Shown here piece after piece: positions 8,489-17,744 of a stretch of DNA of 64,000 bases. The stretch is taken from assembly GCA_046351135.1 (NCBI GenBank), contig JAXLZA010000003.1:447299-511298 (forward strand), in the 5' to 3' direction. The position numbers and the translations under genes were made by a program. The number at the start of each line of letters is the position of its first letter. The stretch's first letter is position 1. Source of the DNA: UBA4427 sp046351135 (GTDB lineage Bacteria; Myxococcota_A; UBA9160; UBA4427). Below the pieces are notes generated by a model that made no database searches, was not told where the DNA came from, and saw only the letters and a program-made list of their open reading frames with translations.

Positions 8489-9481
8489 CTAATCGACGAA
8501 CGTCCGCATCAGCGCGGAGCCGACGTTCGAGCACTCGAAGACGTGGAGGCCGAGCTCGTCCGCGAGGTCCTTGAACGCGGCGAGCCCGCGCACCGAGTTG
8601 CCCTTGGCGTCGAGGCGCGGCGAGAAGGTGCCGATGCCGATCTGGCGATTGACGACGCCGACGATGCCGCCGCCGACGCCGCTCTTGGCAGGGACGCCGA
8701 CGTCGTAGGCCCAGTTGCCCGAGTAGTCGTACATGCCGCAGGAGAACATGACGGCGAGCGTGTTGCGGACCGCCATGAGATCGAAGACCTGCTCCCCCGT
8801 CTCCGGGTTCTCGCCGATGTGGGCGAGCGTCGCGCCCATGCGCGCGAGGTCGGCGGCGGTGACCAGGATCGAGCACTGGCGGAAGTAGAGGTCGACGGCC
8901 TCCTCGACCGGGCTCGCGAGCGCCCCGACGTTGCGCAGCAGATGACCGATCGCGCGGTTGCGGTGGCCCGTCTCCGCTTCGGAGCGATAGACGGCCTCGT
9001 CCATCGCGAGCCGCCGGCCCGCCGCCTTCGAGAGCCGGTCGAGGATCAGCTCGAAGGCCCCCTCGCCGGCGACGTCGCGGATGATGCCGCTGACGGTGAT
9101 CGCGCCCGCGTTGACCATCGGGTTGAAGGGGCGGTTGGTATGCGGATCGAAGACGATGGCGTTGAAGGCGTCGCCGCTCGGCTCGACGCCGACGCGCTCG
9201 AGCACGGCATCGCGGCCGACGAGCTCGAGGGCCAGGCAGTAGACGAAGGCCTTCGAGACCGACTGGATCGTGAAGGGATGGTCGGTGTCGCCGATCGTGA
9301 AGATCTTGCCGCCGGTCGTGGCCAGCGCGAGGCCGAAGCGATTCGGCTCGACCGAGGCGAGCTCGGGGATGTAGTCGGCGAGCGCCCCGCCGGTGTTCGG
9401 CGCGTGGCGCGCATGCACCGAGGCCAGCACTTCGTCGATCCACGGCGGGACGTTCGGGGCGCTCTTCGCCTCGGCTTCCAT
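8489..9481 (-). CDS. glsA: Glutaminase A
   Basis: A 330-residue serine-dependent glutaminase that converts L-glutamine to glutamate and ammonia in the cytoplasm. The beta-lactamase-like SxxK motif is QSVSK (Ser 74, Lys 77); other family blocks are NPMVNAGAI, the YRSE segment, MFSCGMYDYSG and PAKSGVGGGI. The length matches the family. The frame is open to 9568, but the ATG at 9481 has a GGAG ribosome site and starts at the usual place. It stands alone between the signalling genes and a PEP-CTERM protein. Confidence 0.95.
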   Translation of the reverse strand: MEAEAKSAPNVPPWIDEVLASVHARHAPNTGGALADYIPELASVEPNRFGLALATTGGKIFTIGDTDHPFTIQSVSKAFVYCLALELVGRDAVLERVGVEPSGDAFNAIVFDPHTNRPFNPMVNAGAITVSGIIRDVAGEGAFELILDRLSKAAGRRLAMDEAVYRSEAETGHRNRAIGHLLRNVGALASPVEEAVDLYFRQCSILVTAADLARMGATLAHIGENPETGEQVFDLMAVRNTLAVMFSCGMYDYSGNWAYDVGVPAKSGVGGGIVGVVNRQIGIGTFSPRLDAKGNSVRGLAAFKDLADELGLHVFECSNVGSALMRTFVD

Positions 9482-9697
9482 TGCGACTCCGAACCACGGC
9501 GCAGGCCGTGCCCTGCCGGGATCGCGGGCTGCCCGAAACGAGGCAGACCGTGCCCGGGAGATGAGCAACCGCGCCGGCTGTGAGCCAGCACGGACGCGTT
9601 TTCCGTGAATACAGCAAGTGGCGTGCCGGAAATGGATCGGATTCAGCGCAGCTCGAGGCCGGCGAGAGCAGCGGGATCGTGCCCCGTTCGTACCCCG

Positions 9698-10447
9698 TCA
9701 GCCGCGACGGCGTGCGGCCATCGCCGCGAGGCCGAGGCCGAGGAGCAGCGCGGTGCCGGGCTCGGGGGCGACGGTGAAGGGGCTGAAGTTGTTGAAGGCG
9801 AGGCCGACGCCGCTGGCCTTCGTCCCGATGAAGGTCAGTCGGACCTTGTCGACACCGGCAGGCAGTCCGCTGAAGACGAAGGTCCACGGCGCCGAGTCGA
9901 GCGTCGAGTCGATGCCGGCCGGCGAGCTCTGGGTCGCGAGCAGGTTGTTCGCCGCGTCGAGGACGTCGACCTGCCACTGTTCGGTCGCCGTGGGACTGCC
10001 GTCGATGTCCCAGATCTCGCCGGAGAGCGCCGAGATCGCGAGCGTGGTGTTGTAATCGATGATGAAGGGCGCCGGCACGGCGCCCGGCTGCAGCGGGCGC
10101 AGGAAGAAATCGCCGAGCTGGGCGGCATAGCCCGCCGCCGGGATGTCGCCCTGGAGCAGGCCGTTGTTGACCCACCCGTCGAGGGCATCGTCGCCCGCGG
10201 CCTCGAGCACGGGCAGGCCGTCGACCCCCGGATCGAAGACGTCGTTGAGGTTCGCGTCGAAGAAGAATCGGACCGAGCCGGGCCCCGCGATCGGATACGG
10301 GTTGGCGAGGATGCCGTCGTCGACGGGCGTGAGGCCGCCCGGGGTCGTCTCGAAGTCGATCAGCTGGGCGCGCACCGCCGCCGCCGGGAGGAGCGTGAGC
10401 GCGACGAACAGGATCCGGGACGCGATCCGGGACGCAGAAAGGCGCAT
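9698..10447 (-). CDS. PEP-CTERM sorting-domain protein
   Basis: A 249-residue exported protein. An N-terminal signal peptide ends at about AVRA. The body is a beta-rich secreted domain of unknown function, with alternating hydrophobic strands and a closing segment KASGVGLAFNNFSPFTV that resembles many PEP-CTERM proteins. The C-terminus from residue 228 is the classic tripartite tag: PEPGT, a hydrophobic helix and the basic RRR end. In known systems an exosortase (EpsH family) cleaves this tag during surface display; no exosortase lies in this window. It is divergent from the ParB-like gene. Confidence 0.88.
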   Translation of the reverse strand: MRLSASRIASRILFVALTLLPAAAVRAQLIDFETTPGGLTPVDDGILANPYPIAGPGSVRFFFDANLNDVFDPGVDGLPVLEAAGDDALDGWVNNGLLQGDIPAAGYAAQLGDFFLRPLQPGAVPAPFIIDYNTTLAISALSGEIWDIDGSPTATEQWQVDVLDAANNLLATQSSPAGIDSTLDSAPWTFVFSGLPAGVDKVRLTFIGTKASGVGLAFNNFSPFTVAPEPGTALLLGLGLAAMAARRRG

Positions 10448-10524
10448 GCTGAGCTCCCCCTTCCCAAGGTAAGCTGCCGTGCGACCATCCTACGCGCCGA
10501 CGCGAGCGGGAGTCAATCGAAATC

Positions 10525-11607
10525 ATGGCCGCCAGGAAGTCGACTTCGAAGCCGGACGCGAAGGGCGCTGCAAAAGGCGCCGCCAGGAGCCCCACGAAGG
10601 ACGCCGCCCGGAAGGCCGCGCGGCGCGCCACGCCGGCGAAGCGGGCGGCGAGCGCGCGCAAGCGCCTGACGCCCGCGCGCGAGGCCCGCGGCCTCGCCGC
10701 CGGCGAGGTCGCGCTCGCCCTCGACGCCGAGGCGGTCGCACCGCTCGTCGGCGAGATCGGGCGGGCCGGTGGAGCCGCGCTCACCGCCTATCGCGAGCCC
10801 CTCTCCGGCAAGCCGATCGTCTTCGCCGTCCTGCCCCGGGACGCCGTCGAGCCGACGCCCTTCCAGCGCGATCTCTCGCCGACCCACGCGAAGCGCCTCG
10901 CCCAGAAGATCGACGAGGCGGGGGCGTTCCTCGATCCGATCATCGTGGTGCGCGGCGCCTCCGGCGGCTTCTGGACGCCGAACGGCCGCCATCGCCTCGC
11001 CGCCGCGAAGGTCCTCGGCATGCGCCAGATCTCGGCCCTCGTCTCCCCGGACGAGGAGCTCGCCTTCCGCATCCTCGCCCTCAACACGGAGAAGGCCCAC
11101 AACGTCCGCGACCGCGCGATGGAGGTCATCCGCATGGCGCGGGCCCTCGCGAAGCGCGAGCCGAAGACGAAGGAGAGCGAGTTCGCGGCCCAGTTCGAGA
11201 GCCCCGAGCTGCTGACCCTCGGCATCGCCTTCGAGCACGAGACACGCTTCGCGGCCGGTGCCTATGCGCCCTTCCTGCGCAAGGTCGATCGCTTCGCCGC
11301 GCGCCCCCTCGCCGTCGCGCTGCGCGAACGCGAGGGCCAGGCGTCGCGGCTCCTCGCGATCGACGCCGAGGTCCGCAAGATCGTCGCGAAGCTCGAGGCG
11401 CGCGGCTTCAAGTCGCCCTATCTGCGGACCTTCGTCGTCGCGCGCTGCAATCCCGTCCGCTTCGTCAAGGCGAAGAAGGGCGACACGGCGCCGCCGATGC
11501 CGGTGAACGAGGCGCTGACGCGCATGCTCGGCGCGGCGAAGAAGTTCGACGTGGCGACGGTGCGGCAGCAGGATCTCGCCCTCGTCGCGGCGGTGGCGAG
11601 TGATTAG
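10525..11607 (+). CDS. ParB/Srx-domain protein with a histone-like tail
   Basis: A 360-residue protein. The first 50 residues are Lys, Ala and Arg rich, like histone-type DNA-binding tails. Residues about 105-170 form a ParB N-terminal (ParB/Srx fold) domain: PFQRDLSPTHAKRLAQKI, PIIVVR and NGRHRLAAAKVLG, the last being the counterpart of the GERRxRA motif that binds CTP in ParB. No ParA gene is beside it and no clear ParB helix-turn-helix is seen, so it is not the chromosomal ParB of a parABS locus. The C-terminal half (about 190-360) is helical and unassigned. Confidence 0.8.
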   Translation: MAARKSTSKPDAKGAAKGAARSPTKDAARKAARRATPAKRAASARKRLTPAREARGLAAGEVALALDAEAVAPLVGEIGRAGGAALTAYREPLSGKPIVFAVLPRDAVEPTPFQRDLSPTHAKRLAQKIDEAGAFLDPIIVVRGASGGFWTPNGRHRLAAAKVLGMRQISALVSPDEELAFRILALNTEKAHNVRDRAMEVIRMARALAKREPKTKESEFAAQFESPELLTLGIAFEHETRFAAGAYAPFLRKVDRFAARPLAVALREREGQASRLLAIDAEVRKIVAKLEARGFKSPYLRTFVVARCNPVRFVKAKKGDTAPPMPVNEALTRMLGAAKKFDVATVRQQDLALVAAVASD

Positions 11608-11712
11608 GCGACCCACGAGACGAACGACCCGCGATGCGATCGGGCGGACGATCGGACGAAAGATCGGACGAGCGGCCCGGCGATCCAACCCGCACGCGCG
11701 GAGGAGAGAGCG

Positions 11713-12735
11713 ATGATCCGACCCGATTGGCTGGCGAAGACGATCGAAGCGCCCCTCGAGCCCGAGCTGCCGATCGTCGACCCGCATCATCATCTCTGGG
11801 ACATGGATCCGGAGAGCTGGGGCCGCTACCTGCCCGACGACCTGCTGGCCGACACGACGGCGGGCCACCGCATCGTCGGCACCGTCTTCGTCGACTGCCA
11901 GACGATGTACCGCGAGTCCGGCCCCGAGGCGCTGCGCCCGGTCGGCGAGACCGAGTACGTCGAGTCGGTCGCGAATCGCTTCCGGCGCGAGCGCGGCGAG
12001 CGGCCCGGCATCTGCGCCGGGATCGTGAGCCACGCGAACCTGCTGCTGGGCGATCGCGTCGCCGAGACCCTCGAGGCCCACGTCGCCGCCTCACCGCGCT
12101 TCCGCGGCATCCGTCACTCGACCGCCTGGGACGCCTTCCCCGGCGCGCTCCACGCCGGCTCGACCTCGACCCCGGGCATGCTCCTCGACCCGGTCTTCCA
12201 GGCGGGCTTCGCGCGACTCGGGCCGCTCGGTCTGTCCTTCGACGCGTGGCTCTACCACCCGCAGATCCCGGAGCTGACGCGCCTCGCCCGGCGCTTCCCC
12301 GGGACGACGATCGTGCTCGATCATCTCGGCGGGCCCCTCGGCGTCGGGCCCTATGCGGGCCGCCAGGAGGCGATCCGGGAAGAGTGGAAGCGGAGCCTCG
12401 CCGAGCTCGCGGAGTCCCCGAACGTCTTCGTGAAGCTCGGCGGGCTCGTGATGGAGCCGATGGGCCTGGGCTTCAGCGCCCGCCCCGCCCCGCCCGGCTC
12501 GGAGGACCTCGCGCGGGAGACGCGCGACTACCATCTCTGGGCGATCGACCGCTTCGGCCCGGAGCGCTGCATGTTCGAGAGCAACTTCCCCGTCGACAAG
12601 CTGGCCTGCTCCTACGTCGTGCTCTGGAACGCCTTCAAGCGGATCAGCCAGGGCTTCGCGCCGAACGAACGCAGCGCGCTCTTCAGTGGCACCGCCGTCC
12701 GCGCCTATCGCCTCGAGGCCGTCGCGCCGCGCTGA
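11713..12735 (+). CDS. Amidohydrolase-2 family metal-dependent hydrolase
   Basis: A 340-residue TIM-barrel amidohydrolase of the COG3618 type. The N-terminal metal site is VDPHHHLWD, the barrel includes GIRHSTAWD and IVLDHLGGP, and the C-terminal catalytic Asp region is FESNFPVDK. Relatives hydrolyse lactones such as 2-pyrone-4,6-dicarboxylate or sugar lactones. A GGAGGAGAG ribosome site precedes the ATG. Neighbours are a ParB-like gene and a FadL channel, so context gives no substrate. The family is sure, the reaction is not. Confidence 0.88.
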   Translation: MIRPDWLAKTIEAPLEPELPIVDPHHHLWDMDPESWGRYLPDDLLADTTAGHRIVGTVFVDCQTMYRESGPEALRPVGETEYVESVANRFRRERGERPGICAGIVSHANLLLGDRVAETLEAHVAASPRFRGIRHSTAWDAFPGALHAGSTSTPGMLLDPVFQAGFARLGPLGLSFDAWLYHPQIPELTRLARRFPGTTIVLDHLGGPLGVGPYAGRQEAIREEWKRSLAELAESPNVFVKLGGLVMEPMGLGFSARPAPPGSEDLARETRDYHLWAIDRFGPERCMFESNFPVDKLACSYVVLWNAFKRISQGFAPNERSALFSGTAVRAYRLEAVAPR

Positions 12736-12857
12736 GCAGGCCGGCGCGCCTGATCCGTCCCGTAGCCCGGCACGCCGGCGTCGAGGACGTGCACCCCGAG
12801 CTCGCCGTCGAGGCGCTCCGAAAACCGACGGCGAATACCCTCGGCAAGAGCCGAGCG

Positions 12858-12893
12858 CCCTGCCCCCTGCGCCCTGCCCCTGCCCCCTGCCCG
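12858..12893. repeat. Low-complexity CCCTGCCCC-type tract
   Basis: A short run of imperfect CCCTGCCCC units lies in the 263-base gap between the amidohydrolase and fadL-like genes. It is strongly strand-biased (almost no G on the plus strand). It does not code and shows no paired hairpin. Confidence 0.6.
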
Positions 12894-12998
12894 GCGGTCG
12901 CGCGACCGGACCGGCGCCCGGGCCCGGTGTGCCGGAGTCGGCCTTAATTCCCCCGGCGCGCCGGCCGAATAGTCCCCGACAACGGGAGGGAAGAGACC

Positions 12999-14405
12999 TT
13001 GAAGAGCATCACCGATCCGGCCCGCTGGCCCGAGACGCGCCGCCCGGCCGCCAGCCCGCGCACGACGATCCCGACTCTCGCGGCCGCGGCCCTCGCCGCC
13101 GGCCTCCTCGTCGGACCGACCGGTACCGCCCACGCCGGCGGCTTCAACCTCGACCACCAGAACGCCGCCGCCCTCGGTGCGGCCTTCGCGGGCTCCGAGT
13201 CGGCGCGCTCCCAGGTCGCCTTCGCCGCCTACAACCCGGCGGCGATCGGCAAGTCCGGAAAGTTCGCCGCGGCGGCCAGCGTGACCGGCGTCTTCCCCGA
13301 AGCCAAGTACTCGAACGCCGACGCCACGCTGCTCGGTGTCGCCCCGGTCGCAGGCCAGTCTTCGAACAAGGGCCTCACGAAGGACGCCGCCGTCCCCAAC
13401 CTCTCCCTCGCCTGGTCTCCGGTCGAGAAGCTCTCCCTCGGCCTCGTCGTCAACTCGACCTTCGGCCTCGACACCGACTACTCCGGCCGCTCGGTGATGC
13501 GCTACCAGGCGCAGCACAGCGCGCTCCGCACGGTCGAGGTCACGCCGATGGTCGCCTACGAGATCTGGCCGGGCATCGTGGCCGGGGCGGGCCTCCGGGT
13601 CCAGTACGTCGACCTCTCGCTGACCTCGATCGTCGACGCCGGCGGCATCGCCGCGGCGAGCAACATCTCCGGCTTCGCGCCGGGATCGAGCGACCTGAAG
13701 GCGTCCTCGAACGGCGACGACACCTCGGTCGGCTACACCCTCGGCCTCCAGGCGAGCCCCCACCGCCTCGTCGACCTCGGCATCGCCTATCTCTCCGCCG
13801 TCCAGCACGAGATCAACGGCAATACCCACTACGCCCTCAATCAGAGCATCGCCGGCCAGGTCCTGAACGGCGGCGTCGGGCTCTTCTCGGCCCAGGGCTT
13901 CGAGACCAAGCTCGACACCCCCGGCACCCTCGCCATCGGCTTCCGCCTGAATCCGACCGACCGGATCCGCGTACTCTTCTCGGAGCGCGTCATGTTCTGG
14001 TCGCGGCTCGACCAGGTCGCCGTGAACTTCAACGACGCGGCGACCCCGACCGAGGTCCTGACCCAGAAGTGGCGCGACACGACGATGACCTCGCTGGGCT
14101 TCGAGTTCGACGTCCTCGAAGGAACGACCCTGCGCGCCGGCTACATGTACGACGAGTCACCGGTCCGCGGGCGCTATGCGTCGCCGCGGATCCCGGACAG
14201 CGATCGCCACTGGATCTCGGCGGGCGTGTCCCACGCGTTCACGCAGCAGCTCACGGCCGACCTCGGCCTCGCGTACGCGTTCTTCCAGGATCGGCAGATC
14301 CGCCTGAACGGAGCGGCGCCCGAGAACCAGTTCCGCGGCTCGTTGAACGCGGACGTGAAGGCCACGGCCTTCGCCGCGTCCTTCGGGCTCCGATACAAGT
14401 TCTGA
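12999..14405 (+). CDS. FadL/OmpP1-family outer-membrane transporter
   Basis: A 468-residue outer-membrane beta-barrel of the FadL/TodX family, which carries long-chain fatty acids or hydrophobic hydrocarbons across the outer membrane. After an unusually long N-terminal region and signal peptide (cleavage near AHA, about residue 46) comes the family's N-terminal plug sequence GGFNLDHQNAAALGAAFAG and YNPAAI. The C-terminus ends in an aromatic residue (RYKF), as barrel proteins do. The start is TTG at 12999, eight bases after GGGAGGG. It is convergent with a P450 gene and is a plausible supplier of that enzyme's substrate. Confidence 0.93.
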   Translation: MKSITDPARWPETRRPAASPRTTIPTLAAAALAAGLLVGPTGTAHAGGFNLDHQNAAALGAAFAGSESARSQVAFAAYNPAAIGKSGKFAAAASVTGVFPEAKYSNADATLLGVAPVAGQSSNKGLTKDAAVPNLSLAWSPVEKLSLGLVVNSTFGLDTDYSGRSVMRYQAQHSALRTVEVTPMVAYEIWPGIVAGAGLRVQYVDLSLTSIVDAGGIAAASNISGFAPGSSDLKASSNGDDTSVGYTLGLQASPHRLVDLGIAYLSAVQHEINGNTHYALNQSIAGQVLNGGVGLFSAQGFETKLDTPGTLAIGFRLNPTDRIRVLFSERVMFWSRLDQVAVNFNDAATPTEVLTQKWRDTTMTSLGFEFDVLEGTTLRAGYMYDESPVRGRYASPRIPDSDRHWISAGVSHAFTQQLTADLGLAYAFFQDRQIRLNGAAPENQFRGSLNADVKATAFAASFGLRYKF

Positions 14406-14460
14406 AAGGCGGGACGACGCCGACGCGCCCGACGGGCGCTCGGCGCATCGACCTGCGGCG

Positions 14461-15681
14461 TCAGGCCGCCTTCAGACGGACCGGCATCTTCCCGATCGAG
14501 ACGAGGATCGGATTGCCGATCCCGAGCACGCTGTAGCGGGGCTCGCCGGCGAGCTCGATGTGGCTCGTCCGCTTGAGCAGCTCCTCGAAGAAGATCGTGA
14601 CCTCGCGTCGGGCGAGGTGGGCACCCAGGCAGAAATGCGGGCCACCGCCGCCGAAGGCCATGTGCTCGTTGTTCCGGCGCCGGACGTCGAAGCGGAATGG
14701 ATCCTCGAAGAACTCCGCGTCCCGGTTGCCCGACGGATACCAGAGGGTCACCCGCTCCCCCGCCGCGATCGGGACGCCGGCGATCGTCGTGTCCCGCGCC
14801 GCGATCCGCTTGAAGTAGGCGACCGGCGACGACCAGCGGATGATCTCCTCGGTCGCGCTCTTCATCAGGCTCGGATCCTGCCTCAGTGCGGCGAGCTGCT
14901 CGGGCTCGGCCAGCAGCTGCTTCAGGCCCGCCGAGATCGCGTTGCGGGTCGTCTCGCTGCCGGCGACGGTGAGCAGCATGAAGAAGGCGTCGAGCTCGAG
15001 GTCGTTCAGCTTGCCCTGCTCGTCCTCGACGGTCACGAGCAGCGAGAGCACGTCGTCTTCCGGATGGGACCGCTTCTGCCTCGCGATCTTGTGGCCGTAG
15101 CCGAAGATCTGGGCCGCGATCCCTTCCCGCGCGGACTCGGGCACGGGATGCTCGGGGTCGAGACAGAGCAGCAGATCGTTGGTCTGGGTGAAGAGCCAGT
15201 CGCGATCCTCCTTCGGGATGCCGAGGATGTCCGCGATCATGTGCATCGGGAGCTTGTAGGCGACGTCCTGGACGAACTCGACCGTCTCGCGCTCGAGGGC
15301 GTCCTCGATGATCGAGATGGCCCACTTGCGCGCGAGGTCCTCGAGGCGCTTCGTCATGCGCGGCGTGAAGCCCGAGCTGATCAGCTTGCGCTGGCGGATG
15401 TGGGGCGCGCCGTCCATGTCGGTCAGCATGAGGCCCATGCCCTCGTAGCCGAGGCCGGGACCGCCCTTCGAGAGGAAGAGCTCGGGGTTGCGGTTCACGT
15501 CGCGGATGTCCGCATAACGCGAGAGCACCCAGAAGCCCCGGCCTCCGGTCTTCTCGAAGCCCGCGGTCTCGGGATGGCGCCAGACCGGGGCCTCCTTGCG
15601 GAGGGCGGTGAAGAGATCGTGGGGAAATCCGTTGCGGTAGAGCTCGGAGCGGGTCAGGTCGACGTCGGCGAAGCTCGTCAT
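14461..15681 (-). CDS. Cytochrome P450, CYP125/CYP124-like
   Basis: A 406-residue P450. The heme loop FGGGGPHFCLGAHLAR (axial Cys about 351), the I-helix AGSETTRNAI and the LWYPSGNRD block resemble the actinobacterial CYP124/125/142 group, which oxidise the terminal carbon of sterol side chains or methyl-branched lipids. That similarity is from memory of motifs and does not prove the substrate. The reading frame is open far upstream, but the ATG at 15681 has GGAGAG upstream and gives the family length. The FadL-type channel is convergent with it. No ferredoxin gene is adjacent. Confidence 0.93.
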   Translation of the reverse strand: MTSFADVDLTRSELYRNGFPHDLFTALRKEAPVWRHPETAGFEKTGGRGFWVLSRYADIRDVNRNPELFLSKGGPGLGYEGMGLMLTDMDGAPHIRQRKLISSGFTPRMTKRLEDLARKWAISIIEDALERETVEFVQDVAYKLPMHMIADILGIPKEDRDWLFTQTNDLLLCLDPEHPVPESAREGIAAQIFGYGHKIARQKRSHPEDDVLSLLVTVEDEQGKLNDLELDAFFMLLTVAGSETTRNAISAGLKQLLAEPEQLAALRQDPSLMKSATEEIIRWSSPVAYFKRIAARDTTIAGVPIAAGERVTLWYPSGNRDAEFFEDPFRFDVRRRNNEHMAFGGGGPHFCLGAHLARREVTIFFEELLKRTSHIELAGEPRYSVLGIGNPILVSIGKMPVRLKAA

Positions 15682-15743
15682 GTCGGGTCTCTCCAGGGCG
15701 CGAGGGATGGGGGGCGGAATGCGGCTCGGGCGCGAAGCGGACC

Positions 15744-16475
15744 TCACTCGCCGACGAGCTGCACCGCGTCGACCTCGTTCCAGCCGGGAACCGCGTTCGT
15801 CGCGAGGGTGATCCTCGCCTTCGCGACGGGCGCGCTCGTCTTCTCGAAGCTGCGCTCGAACCAGGTGATGGCGCCGGTCGCGGGCGGGGTGTCCAGGCCG
15901 TCGAAGACCGCCTGCTTCGCGCCCGCCTCGTCGACGAGCTCGATCTTGATGATCGCCCCCGGCGCATAGCTCTGGCGGATCCGGATCGCCTCGGCGTGGA
16001 CCGGCTTCGCGAAGCCGACCTCGAGCCACTCGATGCCCTTGTCGGCGTCCTTCGAGGCCCAGCTGTTGCCGTCGTCGGAATAGCGCTCGACGTTCGGGGC
16101 GCCCGTCGCCTGCCAGGCGGAGTACGACCGCTGGTCGACCGCGTCCCCGAAGCTCGAGCTCGCCTCCGCCGTCGTCGCCCACTGCCCCTTCGGATCCTCG
16201 GCGATGCGCTGCTCGGCGAGGGCGAACTCGACGGCGAGCCGGCGCGCGGCGGCCTCCGGGTCCTCGGCCTGAGCTGCGTCGGCGGGCGCCGCGTCCGGGG
16301 CGGCAGGCTCGGCGGCCGACCCGGCATCCGGCGCCGCGGGGGGCGCAGGCTCGGCGGCGGGCGATCCGCTGGACGCGGATCCCTCGGACGTCGACTTCGA
16401 ATCGTCGCGTCCACAGGCCGTGAGGAGGAGGAGTGCCGAAACGAGAACGAACAGGCGTCCCGCGAATCGCTGCAT
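15744..16475 (-). CDS. Lipoprotein with discoidin-like domain
   Basis: A 243-residue lipoprotein. The signal peptide ends in LLLTAC, followed by a low-complexity Ala, Pro, Ser and Glu linker of about 60 residues. The C-terminal half (WATTAEASSSFGD, YSAWQATGAPNV, WLEVGFAKPVHAEAIRIRQSYAPGAI) reads like a discoidin / F5-8 type C-like beta-sandwich that binds carbohydrate or surfaces. I chose the ATG at 16475 (GGAGAG upstream); one at 16508 would add 11 residues. It lies upstream of the P450 on the same strand with a gap of 62 bases, so it may be co-transcribed. Confidence 0.75.
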   Translation of the reverse strand: MQRFAGRLFVLVSALLLLTACGRDDSKSTSEGSASSGSPAAEPAPPAAPDAGSAAEPAAPDAAPADAAQAEDPEAAARRLAVEFALAEQRIAEDPKGQWATTAEASSSFGDAVDQRSYSAWQATGAPNVERYSDDGNSWASKDADKGIEWLEVGFAKPVHAEAIRIRQSYAPGAIIKIELVDEAGAKQAVFDGLDTPPATGAITWFERSFEKTSAPVAKARITLATNAVPGWNEVDAVQLVGE

Positions 16476-16694
16476 GACGGTGCTCTCCACGCCCCACCAC
16501 GGGGCCACGCGGAATCTAGCCGATGTCGCCGTCGGACAGGACGCGCGTCCCCACCGTGGGCGGGGGACGCGGCACGCGCCGCGCCCGCGCCGAGCACGCG
16601 GCGCGGTGCGCGGGCGAAACCAGTATGTTCTGCGACCCGCGCTCGAGGAGCCGGATCGGGCGCCCCGATCCCCCGAAGCGGCAAGGAAGCGGCT

Positions 16695-17744
16695 GTGACG
16701 ACCTCAGGAATCCCGGGCGAGCCCCTGCACACCCGCTGCCTCGCCGTGGCCTTCACGATGGGCGAGGGCACGTCGATCGAGTTCCGCGCCGACATCCTCG
16801 ACCTGCGCAAATCCGGCCTCATGGCGCTCGCCGGCCGCATCGCCTCGGCGGGGATCATCCACAAGATGGAGCTGCGCGGCGCCTTCTCGGCGGAGACGGA
16901 TCGCCTCGAGCGCATCGAGTCGAGCCAGTCCCACGTCATGCACGAGGCCAATGCGTCGACCCGGGGCGAGTGCTGCCGCGATCCGATGGTGCGCCTCCCG
17001 GAGCTCGTCGGGACGCCCCTCGGCCCCGGCTTCCCCGCCGAGCTGAAGCGCCGCTTCGGCGGCCCCCTCGGCTGCACTCACGTGAACACCCTCTTCCAGG
17101 AGCTGAGCGCCTTCGTCGCGCGCCTGCGCAGCGTGTTCGACGAGCGGCCCGGATTCCTCCACGGGCGCGCGCCGGGCGAGCGGATCGCCCGCCGCAGCCT
17201 CTTCTTCGACGCGGCCCTGGCCGGCGACGAGACGGCGACGCGCATCGACGTGCATCTCGCCGACGTCTTCCTGGCGGAACGCGACGCGAACGGGAGCGAA
17301 AGGCTGCTCGCCCACGACGAGGCGCGCCTGGTCACCGAGGTCGAGCTCGCCGGCTGGCGGCTGCGGAGACTCGAGGCCCGGGAGCGGTGCCGGCCCGGCC
17401 CGGAGTGCGGCGACCTGCCGTGGACCTCGCGCAGCGAGGACGTCCGCGAGCTCTGCGGTCGCTCGCTCAGCGGGGGCGTGACGCATTTCTGTCTCGAGCG
17501 CTTCGGCGGTCGGCGGGAGGATGCGCGCCTGCTCTCGGCCTTGTTATGCCTCGCGCCGGGCATGACCCAGGTCGGGGCCGCGCTCTCCGACGCCCTCGTT
17601 CCGTCCTCGCGCGCCCGCCTCGGCGGCCTCGCGTCGATGGGGCCCGGCCCCTGCTACATGCTCCGCGCCGAGGGCCCGCTCGTCGCGACGCTGGTCGCGG
17701 ACGGGATCACCGGCGCCCCGCGCGACCCCGGCGAGCGCCCCTAA
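16695..17744 (+). CDS. DUF2889-domain protein
   Basis: A 349-residue protein. Residues 1-150 match the DUF2889 pattern: a strand with FRADILDLRKSG, IHKMELRG, then CCRDP and the block GTPLGPGFPAELKRRFGGPLGCTHVNTLF. Known DUF2889 proteins are often shorter and have no proven function; some lie near steroid or aromatic degradation genes. This one has about 190 further residues of unknown fold with several Cys and His residues. The start is a GTG at 16695. Its stop overlaps by four bases the stop of the convergent SDR gene. Confidence 0.75.
   Translation: MTTSGIPGEPLHTRCLAVAFTMGEGTSIEFRADILDLRKSGLMALAGRIASAGIIHKMELRGAFSAETDRLERIESSQSHVMHEANASTRGECCRDPMVRLPELVGTPLGPGFPAELKRRFGGPLGCTHVNTLFQELSAFVARLRSVFDERPGFLHGRAPGERIARRSLFFDAALAGDETATRIDVHLADVFLAERDANGSERLLAHDEARLVTEVELAGWRLRRLEARERCRPGPECGDLPWTSRSEDVRELCGRSLSGGVTHFCLERFGGRREDARLLSALLCLAPGMTQVGAALSDALVPSSRARLGGLASMGPGPCYMLRAEGPLVATLVADGITGAPRDPGERP

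Noticed and set aside
7764..10784. Open frame of 1006 codons on the minus strand
   Set aside because: It crosses genes on both strands and reads as Arg-Ala-Pro-rich text typical of unused frames in GC-rich DNA.
10525..11607. Chromosome partition locus with replication origin
   Set aside because: There is no ParA gene, no parS-like palindrome and no DnaA-box cluster nearby.
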